Shown piece by piece: positions 25,999 to 35,276 of a DNA stretch of 64,000 nucleotides. This stretch comes from Streptomyces fungicidicus (GTDB taxonomy: Bacteria; Actinomycetota; Actinomycetes; Streptomycetales; Streptomycetaceae): positions 6,001,501 through 6,065,500 of the forward strand of contig NZ_CP023407.1 in the NCBI RefSeq assembly GCF_003665435.1, written 5' to 3'. The notes beneath the pieces are model-generated. The model was given only the letters and a program-made list of their open reading frames with translations. It made no database searches and had not been told where the DNA came from. Numbering within the stretch: the first letter of the stretch is position 1; the number at the start of each line of letters is the position of its first letter. The translations under genes were made by a program, and so were the position numbers.

Positions 25999-27168
25999 GT
26001 GGCGGACGCTGCAGGGAGCGGCACTCGTACGGCACGGTCGGCACGGCGGGTGCTCGTCGCCGCGGACAAGTTCAAGGGGTCGCTGACGGCCGTCGAGGTC
26101 GCCGAGCGGGTGACGGCCGGGCTGCGCCGGGTCGTACCGGAGCTGGAGGTCGAGGCGCTGCCGGTGGCCGACGGCGGCGACGGCACCGTGGCCGCGGCGG
26201 TCGCGGCCGGTTTCGCGCGCCGGGAGGTCCGGGTGGCCGGCCCGCTGGGGGACGAGGTGACCGCGGCGTACGCGCTGCGCGGTGACACCGCCGTGGTGGA
26301 GATGGCGGAGGCGAGCGGGCTGCAGCGGCTTCCGGCCGGGGTGTTCGCGCCGCTCACGGCGTCGACGTACGGGGCGGGGGAGCTGCTGCGGGCCGCGCTG
26401 GACGCGGGTGCGCGGAGCATCGTGTTCGGGGTGGGCGGGAGCGCCACCACCGACGGCGGTGCGGGCATGCTGTCGGCGCTGGGCGCGCGGTTCGTGACGG
26501 CGGCCGGCGAACCGGTGACGCCGGGGGGCGGAGGACTCGCCGAGCTGGCGTCCGCCGATCTGTCCGGGCTGGATCCGCGGCTGGCGTCGGTGGAGTTCGT
26601 GCTCGCCAGCGACGTCGACAATCCGCTGACCGGGCCCAAGGGGGCGCCGGCGGTGTACGGCCCGCAGAAGGGCGCCTCGCCGGAGGACGTGGAGACGCTG
26701 GACACGGCGCTCACGCACTTCGTGAAGGTGCTGGAGGGGGCGGTGGGGGAGAAGGCCGCCGCCTGCGCCGCCTCGCCGGGGGCGGGGGCCGCGGGAGGCA
26801 TCGGCTTCGGCGCGCTGCTCCTCGGCGCCGGTTTCCGTCCCGGCATCGAGGTGATGCTGGACGTGCTGGGGTTCGCGCCGGCCCTGGAGCGGGCGGACCT
26901 GGTGATCACCGGTGAGGGGTCGCTGGACGAGCAGACGCTGCACGGCAAGGCTCCCGCGGGTGTCGCCGCGGCGGCGCGGGCGGCGGGCCGGGAGGTCGTC
27001 GCGGTGTGCGGGCGGCTCGCACTGCCGCCGGAGGTGCTGGGACGTGCGGGCATCCGGCGGGCGTACGCCCTGACGGACCTGGAGCCCGACGTCGCGAAGT
27101 GCATCGCGGACGCGGGCCCCGTGCTGGAACGCACGGCGGAACGCATCGCCCGCGACTTCCTGGCCTGA
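25999..27168 (+). CDS. Glycerate kinase (GK-II/GlxK family)
   Basis: 389 aa from GTG 25999, which has GAGGGG eight bases upstream; ATG 25993 would leave only two bases of spacing. Conserved blocks: VLVAADKFKGSLTAVEV, PVADGGDGTV, ASTYGAGELL, GVGGSATTDGGAGMLSALGARF, VLASDVDNPLTGPKGAPAVYGPQKGAS and TGEGSLDEQTLHGKAP. Phosphorylates glycerate to 2- or 3-phosphoglycerate, feeding glyoxylate or serine-derived carbon to glycolysis. Followed by a terminator. With the ethylmalonyl-CoA operon 5 kb away it fits C2/glyoxylate metabolism, but no direct link is shown. Confidence 0.95.
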   Translation: MADAAGSGTRTARSARRVLVAADKFKGSLTAVEVAERVTAGLRRVVPELEVEALPVADGGDGTVAAAVAAGFARREVRVAGPLGDEVTAAYALRGDTAVVEMAEASGLQRLPAGVFAPLTASTYGAGELLRAALDAGARSIVFGVGGSATTDGGAGMLSALGARFVTAAGEPVTPGGGGLAELASADLSGLDPRLASVEFVLASDVDNPLTGPKGAPAVYGPQKGASPEDVETLDTALTHFVKVLEGAVGEKAAACAASPGAGAAGGIGFGALLLGAGFRPGIEVMLDVLGFAPALERADLVITGEGSLDEQTLHGKAPAGVAAAARAAGREVVAVCGRLALPPEVLGRAGIRRAYALTDLEPDVAKCIADAGPVLERTAERIARDFLA

Positions 27169-27188
27169 CGCGGCGAGGCTCCCTTCCG

Positions 27189-27233
27189 CGCCCCTTCCCG
27201 TCCCGCACCCCGGTGGCGGCACGGGAAGGGGCG
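27189..27233 (+). terminator. Terminator hairpin after glycerate kinase
   Basis: 13-bp perfect stem CGCCCCTTCCCGT / ACGGGAAGGGGCG (27189-27201 and 27221-27233), loop 19 nt, twenty bases after the stop codon. Confidence 0.7.
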
Positions 27234-27331
27234 GCGGCGCCCGATACGGCGCGCCCGCCGCCGTGTTGCGGTCCTTACCGGCAGTGGTTCCATGGAAATG
27301 AAGGCGTACACCCCGAAAGGGGACGGACTTC

Positions 27332-30300
27332 ATGCCCACCAAGGTCATCCGCAATCCCGGGGGAAGGGAACGACCGCGCGACGCCCCCTGGTACACGCTC
27401 TACCCACGACGGTGGTGGTCCCGGAGCGCAGGGGCCGTGGACCGGCGCTGGCGCACGTTCAGGACCGACCGGGAGGCGCGCAAGCGCATCCTCCCGAACC
27501 GCAGATGGCACCCCCGAGGGGTCTCCCGCGGCCGCCTGCTCCGCGCCTACGCCTTCCTCGGGACGCTCCTGCTGCTCACCTATGTGGGGCTGAAGCTCTA
27601 CGACGATGCGAACGGGAAACGCAAGGTGCTCGGCGGAGCGCTCGACTCCGACTGGTTCAAGACCGTCTACTCCCTCGTGGGCCCTCTGCTGACGGGCTCT
27701 CTGCTCCTCGCGATCTTCCTCCTCTTCTGGTACCGCAGGATCAGGAAACCCCTCGTCGGCACGGCGCGCGACAGGCCGCACGAACTGGTCCCCACCGCCG
27801 GGACGCTGGTCGACCGGATCGTCGGACGGCACGAACTGGCCCAGGTGATGGCCCAGACCCTCCGCGACAGAAAGACGCGCAAGCCCTATCTGCTCGTCGG
27901 CGGTGTGGGCGTCGGCAAGACGGCCGTCCTGGTGGAGCTCACGCGGATGCTGGCGCAACAGTCCGCCGTTCCCGTGCCGATACGCCTGCGGGACATGGAC
28001 GGCGACGGTGAACTCGACTTCGAGAAGATGGCACGGCGCCGCTTCGCGGAACTGGCCGACGCGGGAGTGTCCGCCGGCCACGTCGACAAGGCCTGGCGGC
28101 AGCTCCGGCTCGACGACAAGGCCGTGGTGATCGCCGACGGGCTGGAGGAAGCCCTGATCGACGAGCAGCACCGGGAGGACCGCGACAACATCATCCGCCG
28201 GGCCATAGACCGGGCGGACCGTCAGCGGCTGCCGCTGGTCATCGCCTCCCGGCCGCACACCCCGCTCGAGGGAACCCGCGCCGCGATCGCCGACCTGGAG
28301 CCGCTGAGCGAGGAGGCGGCCCTGGAGTACCTGGTGCGGGAACCCGGCGAGACCGACGAACGCCGGCTGGACTGGGTGGTGGAGACCGCCGAGGTCACGG
28401 ACTCGCCGATCTACCTGCGGATCGCCCGCCTGCTGCAACAGCGCGGGCTGCTGGAACACCTGACGCTGCGCGAGGAACCCGGCCGCCTCAACACGCGCAG
28501 CAACGACTGCTCCACGATCCGGCTGTGGCTGCTCGACACCTACCGCCAGGCGATGGAGGACGGCCGCATCTTCGACAAGCTGGTGATGGACCGCAGGGAG
28601 CGCCAGGAGACCGTGTGGGTGGCCTCCGCCCTGGCCTGCCTGGGGCTGCTGCAGGACAGCCTCGAGGTGACGTTCGACGACTTCGTCGGCGCCTACATGA
28701 AGGACCTCCGCAGCCGCGGACAGCCGACGGAGCCGTCGGCCGACAACCAGCAGGAAGCGGTTCGTCTGGCCGCCTCCCCGGCGCAGCGGGAGGCGATCTG
28801 GTCCGTGCTGAGCAGGAACGTCGACGAGTCGCCGTCCTGGACCGACCCCCTCGCCTACCCCAACGAGTGCTACACCGAGCTGGCCCGGTACGCCGCCAAC
28901 GCACAGCTCCTCGGACTGGTCAGGGGCTACGAGAACAAGGTCCGCTTCCCGCACAGCATCGTCCAGGCATATCTGGGCTACCGCCTGCTCAGCGAGGTGG
29001 ACGGCCACCGGCTCCCCGCCGTCGTCGAACCCGCCCTGCACAGCCCGGGCCCGTCCCGCGAACTGCTCATCGCCCTGGTGCTGCTGTCACGTCACCGGGC
29101 GTCGGCGCCCGCCACCGGGGCGGCCCCGCGGCCGAAACTGGCCGAGCTGCTCAGCAGGGCGGCGGCGAAGCGGCACGACGCCAAGTACTTCGACCTGTAC
29201 GGCGCGGCCCTGGAGATCGACAGCGTCGACCCGGAGCCGATGCAGAACACCCTGGCCCGGAACCTCGACGAACAGTGGGAGGGCCTGCTCATCAGGGGCG
29301 AACAGCGGACGGTGCAGAACGCCAAACTGGGGCTGGTGCGGCGCTTCGGCGCCGCTCTGCGCGAACGGGAGCGCCACAGCAGGGGCCGCCGCCCGCCGCC
29401 CGCCGGGCAGGCGCCCGCACGGCTGTCCCTTCCCTACGACCGCCTCTTCAGCATCGGCACGCACGAGCCCGCCCATCCGGTGCGGATCGCGATCGTGCAC
29501 CAGATGGCCTCCGGTGGCGACGCGGCCTTCCATGCCCTGCGGCAGCTGTTCCCCCTCGGCATCGACCCCGTGGAGCAGTACCTGGAGAGAACGCGCAGCG
29601 CCAAGGAGAGGTTCGACCGTGACTACAACGCCTGGCTCGGGGAGGCGGACGCGAACCCGGCCGGGGGCTCGGCGCAGGCGGCGGAGCGGCAGCAGAAGCA
29701 GGACCGGTTCGTACGGGAGTACGAGCGCAGGCGCACCACGGTGTGGCGTCACTTCGCCCTGCGCGCCTGGCTCCTCCCCATGGTCGTCGGCTCCGTCTCC
29801 GACAAGTACCGCGACGAGGCCCAGGAGCGGCTGAACCTCTGGCTGCGGCACCTGTGCGGACCCGGCGAGCCCGACCTGCCCCTGTCCCTGGAGAACGCCC
29901 TGGCCCAGGGGTTCAAGAACGCGGCCAACCGCAGGAGGCGGCACCCGGCCGCCTGCGAGGAGACCCGGGCCCAGCTGGTGACGGAGGCGGAGCGGATGCT
30001 CACCCGCAGCCGCTACTGGTACGCGCAGCTGAGCCTGCTGCACGCCCTGTGCCTCTGGGAACTTCCCGACACCGTCGGACGCCCCGCCGGACCCGGCGCA
30101 TCCCCCGATCCCCTGCAGGCGGTCACCCGCTGGCTCTCGATGGCGGGGAGCGCGGCCGGCGCCGCGTCCGCAGACGAAGGCGAACGGCAGGCCCGCGGGC
30201 CCCTCCACCCCTTCGTGGCCGAAGCCGGCGACCTGGTTACCCTGGCTCTGGAGACGGGGCACCCGGAGCAGTTCCTCTGGATCGACGAGCACAGCGCCAT

Positions 30301-30841
30301 CGACAACGTGGGGTCCACCCCGGCCGACCCGGAGCGCTACCGCAAGCACAATCTGTGGATCGCCCCGTCGGCGGGCTGGAGCAGCCTGCACCCCCGGGCG
30401 CAGCGGCTGCTCGCCGACGTTCTGGTCATGCTCAACCTCACCGAACGCGACGGGAGCCCCGACGACATCGAGGGACGGCTGAACCGCGCGAACCGGGCCA
30501 CCCTCCCGCCCTGCGTCACCGAGGACCGCGGCCCGCTCCACCCCGAACGCAGCGTGGGGCGGGCCGACGGGAGCCAGGCCGGCTCCACCTGCCTGCCGAC
30601 CTGCACGTTCCGGTTGTGCCCCTATCCGCCCAAGGCCGGCAAGGAGCGGACGGAGATCGAGGAGCCGTTCTGCCGGCAGCAGCAGGCTCTCCTGCACAGC
30701 CGCTCCCGCTGGCACTCCCAGGCCTTCACCCGGCACACCGCGCCCTGGGTGAGCACGCCCGTCAGGGAGCTGCACGCCTTCTGGGAGGAGATGGCCGACC
30801 GCAACCGCAAGACACCCGGCGGCGACGAGGAGATCTTCTGA
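27332..30841 (+). CDS. Membrane-anchored NACHT/STAND-like NTPase, function unknown
   Basis: 1169 aa. Not recognised as a named protein. Residues 1-65 are basic (cytoplasmic). Two hydrophobic segments lie at about 70-90 and 112-133. A P-loop NTPase follows: Walker A GGVGVGKT (190-197), Walker B VVIADGLEE (Asp269), a sensor-like IASRPHTP, and the LEPLSEEAALEYL element typical of NACHT-type STAND proteins. Residues 430-1050 are a long helical region with no clear repeat. The C terminus holds Cys1087-x3-Cys1091-x4-Cys1096-x17-Cys1114, plus Cys1061, a possible zinc or iron-sulfur site. STAND NTPases act as ligand-triggered switches in signalling, apoptosis-like or anti-phage systems; this one stands alone, so a role is not assignable. 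ATG 27332 has a plausible GGGGACGG upstream. Confidence 0.85.
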   Translation: MPTKVIRNPGGRERPRDAPWYTLYPRRWWSRSAGAVDRRWRTFRTDREARKRILPNRRWHPRGVSRGRLLRAYAFLGTLLLLTYVGLKLYDDANGKRKVLGGALDSDWFKTVYSLVGPLLTGSLLLAIFLLFWYRRIRKPLVGTARDRPHELVPTAGTLVDRIVGRHELAQVMAQTLRDRKTRKPYLLVGGVGVGKTAVLVELTRMLAQQSAVPVPIRLRDMDGDGELDFEKMARRRFAELADAGVSAGHVDKAWRQLRLDDKAVVIADGLEEALIDEQHREDRDNIIRRAIDRADRQRLPLVIASRPHTPLEGTRAAIADLEPLSEEAALEYLVREPGETDERRLDWVVETAEVTDSPIYLRIARLLQQRGLLEHLTLREEPGRLNTRSNDCSTIRLWLLDTYRQAMEDGRIFDKLVMDRRERQETVWVASALACLGLLQDSLEVTFDDFVGAYMKDLRSRGQPTEPSADNQQEAVRLAASPAQREAIWSVLSRNVDESPSWTDPLAYPNECYTELARYAANAQLLGLVRGYENKVRFPHSIVQAYLGYRLLSEVDGHRLPAVVEPALHSPGPSRELLIALVLLSRHRASAPATGAAPRPKLAELLSRAAAKRHDAKYFDLYGAALEIDSVDPEPMQNTLARNLDEQWEGLLIRGEQRTVQNAKLGLVRRFGAALRERERHSRGRRPPPAGQAPARLSLPYDRLFSIGTHEPAHPVRIAIVHQMASGGDAAFHALRQLFPLGIDPVEQYLERTRSAKERFDRDYNAWLGEADANPAGGSAQAAERQQKQDRFVREYERRRTTVWRHFALRAWLLPMVVGSVSDKYRDEAQERLNLWLRHLCGPGEPDLPLSLENALAQGFKNAANRRRRHPAACEETRAQLVTEAERMLTRSRYWYAQLSLLHALCLWELPDTVGRPAGPGASPDPLQAVTRWLSMAGSAAGAASADEGERQARGPLHPFVAEAGDLVTLALETGHPEQFLWIDEHSAIDNVGSTPADPERYRKHNLWIAPSAGWSSLHPRAQRLLADVLVMLNLTERDGSPDDIEGRLNRANRATLPPCVTEDRGPLHPERSVGRADGSQAGSTCLPTCTFRLCPYPPKAGKERTEIEEPFCRQQQALLHSRSRWHSQAFTRHTAPWVSTPVRELHAFWEEMADRNRKTPGGDEEIF

Positions 30842-30868
30842 CCCGCCCGCCGGGCCGCGGACACAGCA

Positions 30869-30899
30869 GTGGGCCCCGGACCGGAGGTCCGGGGCCCAC
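30869..30899. terminator. Bidirectional terminator between the NTPase and pssA genes
   Basis: 14-bp perfect stem GTGGGCCCCGGACC / GGTCCGGGGCCCAC with a 3-nt loop in the 74-bp gap between convergent genes. Confidence 0.8.
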
Positions 30900-30915
30900 A
30901 CGCACTGCGGCGGCG

Positions 30916-31770
30916 CTACGGCAGCTGCGCCGCCCGCGCCTCACGACGGTTGTCGCGGAAGTTGTTCACCCGGCGGGCCGTGGCGAACAGCGGGATCACC
31001 GCCCCCATCACCAGCTGCAGCGCACAGCCCGTCTGCAGCAGCAGCTGACCGCTCGGCGCGTCGAACGCCCACGCCGCCAGCAGGCCCATCGACAGCACGA
31101 TCCACGACAGCATCGCCACCGCCAGGCGGCCCCGCGGCTTCGGGTACTCCACCCGGCTTACCATCAGCCAGGCCGTGCCGATGATCGCCAGCAGCGTCGC
31201 CACGAACGGCAGCTCCAGCAGCACGATCGAGACGACGGTCAGCGCGCCGAACGGCGACGGCATGCCCTGGAAGGTGCCGTCCTTCACCGTGACGCAGGAG
31301 AACCGCGCCAGCCTCAGCACCACCGCCAGCAGCACCACGATCGCCCCGACCGCGGCCACTCTCTGGTGCGCGTCGTCCGCGACCATGCCGTAGACCAGGA
31401 CGAAGTACGCCGGCGCCAGGCCGAAACTGATCAGGTCGGACAGGTTGTCCAGCTCCGCGCCCATCGGCGAGGAGCGCAGCTTGCGCGCCACCAGGCCGTC
31501 GAACAGGTCGAAGACCGCCGCGCACAGCATCAGGATGACGGCCGTGGCCGCGCTGTGGCGGGCCATGCCCGTCTCCTGGCTGCCCTGGAGGTGCGGGATC
31601 AGGATGCCGGTGGTGGTGAAGTACACCGCCATGAAGCCGCAGGTCGCGTTGCCCAGGGTGAGCGTGTCCGCTATCGACAGGCGGAGCGAGAGGGGCATCT
31701 CCTCCTCGTCGTCCGCGTCGTCGGCCTCCGGCACCCAGCCGGCCTGTGTGTCGGGATCAGCCACGGTCAA
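30916..31770 (-). CDS. pssA: CDP-diacylglycerol-serine O-phosphatidyltransferase
   Basis: 284 aa multi-pass membrane enzyme. The CDP-alcohol phosphatidyltransferase signature D-G-x2-A-R-x8-G-x3-D-x3-D is intact (DGLVARKLRSSPMGAELDNLSD). Makes phosphatidylserine from CDP-DAG and serine; the upstream gene product decarboxylates it to phosphatidylethanolamine. TTG 31770 (GGGGTGA upstream) or GTG 31764 is the start; either overlaps the psd stop (14 or 8 bp), so the two are translationally coupled. Ends at a bidirectional terminator. Confidence 0.93.
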   Translation of the reverse strand: MTVADPDTQAGWVPEADDADDEEEMPLSLRLSIADTLTLGNATCGFMAVYFTTTGILIPHLQGSQETGMARHSAATAVILMLCAAVFDLFDGLVARKLRSSPMGAELDNLSDLISFGLAPAYFVLVYGMVADDAHQRVAAVGAIVVLLAVVLRLARFSCVTVKDGTFQGMPSPFGALTVVSIVLLELPFVATLLAIIGTAWLMVSRVEYPKPRGRLAVAMLSWIVLSMGLLAAWAFDAPSGQLLLQTGCALQLVMGAVIPLFATARRVNNFRDNRREARAAQLP

Positions 31771-32413
31771 TTCGAGTCACCCCAGCCACGGTCTTCTGAC
31801 CGACCTCCACGGCCACCTCCACACCCTCGGGCAGGTAGAGGTCGACACGCGAGCCGAACCGGATCAGACCGACGCGCTCGCCCTGCTCGACCTTGGTGCC
31901 CTCGGGCACGTAGGGCACGATGCGGCGGGCCACGGCGCCGGCGATCTGGATCATCTCGATGTCGCCGAGCTCGGTGTCGAAGTGCCACACGACGCGCTCG
32001 TTGTTCTCGCTCTCCTTGTTGAAGGCGGGAACGAAGCCACCGGGGATGTGCTCGACCGACGTCACCGTGCCGGACAGCGGGGCCCGGTTCACGTGGACGT
32101 TGAGCGGGCTCATGAAGATCGCGACGCGGGTGCGCCCGTCCTTCCACGGCATGATGCTCTGCACCACACCGTCGGCGGGCGAGATGACCCTGCCCTGTGC
32201 GATCTCGCGCTCGGGGTCGCGGAAGAACCACAGCATCCCCGCCGCCAGTGCGGTGGCGGGGACGGCGACGGCCTTGGCGGCACCCGAGCGGCGGGAGCGG
32301 AGCAGACTGACGGCTGCGGTGGCGACGGTCGGCAGAAGCCACGGCGATGCTCCGCGCGCGAGGCGTACGCCGGCGAGGCTGTCGCGGTGTGCAGAGGTTT
32401 GGCTGTGGGGCAT
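31757..32413 (-). CDS. psd: Phosphatidylserine decarboxylase proenzyme (PSD-A short form)
   Basis: 218 aa from ATG 32413 (GAAGG upstream). Short PSD-A type: a membrane-associated hydrophobic N-terminal segment (AAVSLLRSRRSGAAKAVAVPATALAAGMLWFFRDP), SPADGVV, SPLNVHVNRAPLSG, and the self-cleavage site F-G-S-R near the C terminus, where serine becomes the pyruvoyl group. Converts phosphatidylserine to phosphatidylethanolamine. First gene of a two-gene operon with pssA. A frame extending to 32560 has no ribosome site and was not used. Confidence 0.94.
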   Translation of the reverse strand: MPHSQTSAHRDSLAGVRLARGASPWLLPTVATAAVSLLRSRRSGAAKAVAVPATALAAGMLWFFRDPEREIAQGRVISPADGVVQSIMPWKDGRTRVAIFMSPLNVHVNRAPLSGTVTSVEHIPGGFVPAFNKESENNERVVWHFDTELGDIEMIQIAGAVARRIVPYVPEGTKVEQGERVGLIRFGSRVDLYLPEGVEVAVEVGQKTVAGVTRIDRG

Positions 32414-32534
32414 GGATGACCTTCGTAGCGGATGATGCCGCGCACTTGCGGGGGACGGCGGCTTTCCGGCGATCGTAGCGGCTTCCGGCCGCAACTGGGT
32501 AAGCCAGGCAGCCGAGTCGGCGGCTGAAGAGTGC

Positions 32535-32575
32535 ATACGGGGTGTGATCCTCTTCTCCAAGAAAACACCCCGTAT
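32535..32575 (-). terminator. Hairpin downstream of the ethylmalonyl-CoA operon
   Basis: 11-bp perfect inverted repeat ATACGGGGTGT / ACACCCCGTAT (32535-32545 and 32565-32575) with a 19-nt loop, nine bases beyond the acyl-CoA dehydrogenase stop. In the reading direction of the operon the loop begins with TTTTC. Probably the operon terminator; the sequence from here to 32414 should contain the psd promoter. Confidence 0.65.
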
Positions 32576-32583
32576 CCGGACAT

Positions 32584-33789
32584 CTAGCCCTGGAATCGAT
32601 ACTCTTCGAGCAGTCGGCGGCCGATGATCATTTTCTGGATCTCGGCGGTGCCTTCACCGATCAGCAGCATCGGCGCCTCACGGTAGAGGCGCTCGATCTC
32701 GTACTCCTTGGAGAAGCCGTAGCCGCCGTGGATCCGGAAGGCGTCCTCCACGACCTCCTTGCAGTATTCGGACGCGAGGTACTTCGCCATCCCTGCTTCG
32801 AGGTCGTTTCGTTCTCCGGAGTCCTTTTTGCGCGCTGCGTTCACCATCATCGCATGCGCGGCCTCCACCTTGGTAGCCATCTCCGCCAGCTTGAACTGGA
32901 TGGCCTGGTGCTGGGCGATCGGCTTGCCGAAAGTGTGACGCTGCTGGGCGTACTGGACGCCGAGCTCGAAGGCACGCTGAGCGACGCCGCAGCCACGCGC
33001 CGCCACGTTGACACGGCCCACCTCGACACCGTCCATCATTTGGTAAAAACCTCGGCCGGTGACCCCGCCGAGCACCCGGTCGGCGGGAATCCGCAGGCCG
33101 TCCATGATGAGCTCGGTCGTGTCGACGCCCTTGTAGCCCATCTTGTCGATCTTGCCGGGGACGGTGAGGCCGGGGCGGACCTCCCCGAAGCCCGGCTCCT
33201 TCTCCACCAGGAAGGTGGTCATCGACTTGTGCGGGGCCGTGCCGTCCGGGTGACCCTCGTCACTCCGGACCAGAACGGCCACCAGCGACGACGTGCCGCC
33301 GTTCGTCAGCCACATCTTCTGGCCGTTCAGGACGTACTCCTCGCCGTCCTTCACCGCCTTGGAGGTGATGGCCGACACGTCGGAGCCGAGGCCCGGCTCC
33401 GACATCGAGAAGGCGCCGCGGATGTCGCCGGCCGCCATCCGCGGCAGGAAGTGGTCCTTCTGCTCCTGCGTGCCGTGCTGCTTGAGCATGTACGCCACGA
33501 TGAAGTGGGTGTTGATGATGCCGGACACCGACATCCAGCCGCGGGCGATCTCCTCCACGCACAGCGCGTAGGTGAGGAGGGACTCGCCCAGCCCCCCGTA
33601 CTCCTCGGGAATCATCAGGCCGAACAGCCCGAGTTCCTTCAGGCCGTCGACGATCTGCTGCGGGTACTCGTCGCGGTGCTCCAGCCCGGTGGCGACGGGG
33701 ATGATCTCCTTGTCCACGAAGTCGCGGACGGTGGAGAGGATCTCCTGCTGAACGTCGGTCAGACCGGCGGTCTGGGCGAGGCGGCTCAT
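32584..33789 (-). CDS. Acyl-CoA dehydrogenase (candidate methylsuccinyl-CoA dehydrogenase)
   Basis: 401 aa from ATG 33789 with GGAGAAG upstream. FAD acyl-CoA dehydrogenase: FSMSEPGLGSDVSAITSKAV (signature 1), a MWLTNGG segment, RHTFGKPIAQHQAIQFKLAEM, and FRIHGGYGFSKEYEIERLYREAPMLLIGEGTAEIQKMIIGR, where the Glu of the GEGTAE block is the catalytic base position. Last gene of the ccr-ecm-mcl-mch operon, 2 bp after the MaoC gene. In the ethylmalonyl-CoA pathway it would oxidise methylsuccinyl-CoA to mesaconyl-CoA. It is shorter than the Rhodobacter Mcd (which has an N-terminal extension), so specificity is inferred from gene order. Confidence 0.85.
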   Translation of the reverse strand: MSRLAQTAGLTDVQQEILSTVRDFVDKEIIPVATGLEHRDEYPQQIVDGLKELGLFGLMIPEEYGGLGESLLTYALCVEEIARGWMSVSGIINTHFIVAYMLKQHGTQEQKDHFLPRMAAGDIRGAFSMSEPGLGSDVSAITSKAVKDGEEYVLNGQKMWLTNGGTSSLVAVLVRSDEGHPDGTAPHKSMTTFLVEKEPGFGEVRPGLTVPGKIDKMGYKGVDTTELIMDGLRIPADRVLGGVTGRGFYQMMDGVEVGRVNVAARGCGVAQRAFELGVQYAQQRHTFGKPIAQHQAIQFKLAEMATKVEAAHAMMVNAARKKDSGERNDLEAGMAKYLASEYCKEVVEDAFRIHGGYGFSKEYEIERLYREAPMLLIGEGTAEIQKMIIGRRLLEEYRFQG

Positions 33790-33791
33790 CT

Positions 33792-34298
33792 CTACTTCTC
33801 CTCGAGCTCCGGGCGGCCGGGCTGCTCGCCGCCGCGCTCCTTGATGTACGTCCCGGTCGGCACCATCACCTTGCGGCGGAACACGCAGACCAGCGTGCCG
33901 TCCTGCTTGTAGCCCTTGGTCTCGACGTACACGATCCCGCGGTCGTTCTTCGACTTCGACGGCCACTTGTCGAGCACGGTCGTCTGGCCGTAGACCGTGT
34001 CACCGTGGAAGGTCGGCGCCACGTGCCTCAGCGACTCGATCTCCAGGTTGGCGATCGCCTTGCCGGAGACGTCCGGCACCGACATGCCGAGCAGCAGCGA
34101 GTAGACGTAGTTCCCGACCACCACGTTCCTGCCGAAGTCCGTCGTCTTCTCGGCGTAGTTCGCGTCCATGTGGAGCGGGTGGTGGTTCATGGTGAGGAGA
34201 CAGAACAGGTGGTCGTCGTACTCGGTGACCGTCTTCCCCGGCCAGTGCTTGTACGTCGCGCCGACCTCGAACTCCTCGTAGGTGCGTCCGAACTGCAT
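33792..34298 (-). CDS. MaoC-family dehydratase (candidate mesaconyl-CoA hydratase)
   Basis: 168 aa from ATG 34298, eleven bases after GAGGAG; an upstream TTG (34307) is only two bases from it and less likely. Hot-dog fold with the MaoC hydratase signature (YDDHLFCLLTMNHHPLHMDANYAEKT, where Asp and His act) and FGRNVVVGNYV. In the ethylmalonyl-CoA pathway it would hydrate mesaconyl-CoA to beta-methylmalyl-CoA. Placed between the lyase (15 bp upstream) and the dehydrogenase (2 bp downstream), the exact neighbours of that step. Confidence 0.87.
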   Translation of the reverse strand: MQFGRTYEEFEVGATYKHWPGKTVTEYDDHLFCLLTMNHHPLHMDANYAEKTTDFGRNVVVGNYVYSLLLGMSVPDVSGKAIANLEIESLRHVAPTFHGDTVYGQTTVLDKWPSKSKNDRGIVYVETKGYKQDGTLVCVFRRKVMVPTGTYIKERGGEQPGRPELEEK

Positions 34299-34313
34299 CG
34301 CGCTCAAAGCTCC

Positions 34314-35276
34314 TCAGTTGTCGGGGGTCTCGAACTTCGACGTGCGCCGCATGCCGGCGGCGCGTCCCTTGCCCGAGATGACCAGGGCCATCTTGCGGCT
34401 GGCCTCGTCGATCATCTCGTCGCCGAGCATCGCCGAGCCCTTCTTGCCGCCCGCCTCGGACGTGTAGTAGTCGTACGCGTCCAGGATCAGCTCGGCGTGG
34501 TCGTAGTCCTCCTGCGACGGCGAGAAGATCTCGTTGGACGCCTCGACCTGGCCCGGGTGCAGCACCCACTTGCCGTCGAAGCCGAGGGCCGCGGCGCGCC
34601 GCGCGACCTCGCGGTAGCCGTCCACGTTGCGGATCTGCAGGTAGGGGCCGTCGATCGCCTGGAGGTCGTTGGCGCGGGCGGCCATCAGGATCTTCATCAG
34701 GATGTAGTGGTAGGCGTCCGCCGGGTAGCCGGGCGGCTGCTCGCCGACGACCAGCGACTTCATGTTGATGGAGGCCATGAAGTCGGCCGGGCCGAAGATG
34801 ATGGTCTCGACGCGCGGGGAGGCCTGCGCGATCTCGTTGACGTTGTTCAGACCCCGGGCGTTCTCGATCTGCGCCTCGATGCCGATCCGGCCGACCTCGA
34901 AGCCCATCGTCTTCTCGATCTGGGTCAGCAGCAGGTCCAGGGCGACGACCTGCTGGGCGTCCTGGACCTTGGGCAGCATGATGCAGTCCAGGTTCGGGCC
35001 GGCGCCCTCGACGACCGTCACGACGTCCCGGTACGTCCACTCCGTCGTCCAGTCGTTGACGCGCACGACGCGGGTCTTGCCGGTCCAGTCGCCCTCGTTG
35101 AGGAACTTCACGATGGTGTGCCGCGCCTCGGGCTTGGCGAGCGGCGCGCACGCGTCCTCCAGGTCGAGGAAGACCTGGTCCGCCGGGAGGCCCTGCGCCT
35201 TCTCCAGGAAGCGCGGGTTGCTTCCCGGTACCGCCAGACAGGAGCGGCGGGGGCGAAGGCGATTGACGTTCGTCAT
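34314..35276 (-). CDS. mcl: Malyl-CoA/beta-methylmalyl-CoA lyase (CitE-like)
   Basis: 320 aa HpcH/HpaI-CitE-type barrel. Motifs: RRSCLAVPGSNPRFLEKA (CoA), FLDLEDACAP (Mg ligands), IGIEAQIENARGL (catalytic Glu), FGPADFMASI, and the C-terminal KWVLHPGQVEASNEIFSPS (conserved Asp/His region). Splits beta-methylmalyl-CoA to glyoxylate and propionyl-CoA. Its start overlaps the ecm stop by ATGA. The operon context makes the assignment strong, though single-domain CitE proteins have other roles elsewhere. Confidence 0.9.
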   Translation of the reverse strand: MTNVNRLRPRRSCLAVPGSNPRFLEKAQGLPADQVFLDLEDACAPLAKPEARHTIVKFLNEGDWTGKTRVVRVNDWTTEWTYRDVVTVVEGAGPNLDCIMLPKVQDAQQVVALDLLLTQIEKTMGFEVGRIGIEAQIENARGLNNVNEIAQASPRVETIIFGPADFMASINMKSLVVGEQPPGYPADAYHYILMKILMAARANDLQAIDGPYLQIRNVDGYREVARRAAALGFDGKWVLHPGQVEASNEIFSPSQEDYDHAELILDAYDYYTSEAGGKKGSAMLGDEMIDEASRKMALVISGKGRAAGMRRTSKFETPDN

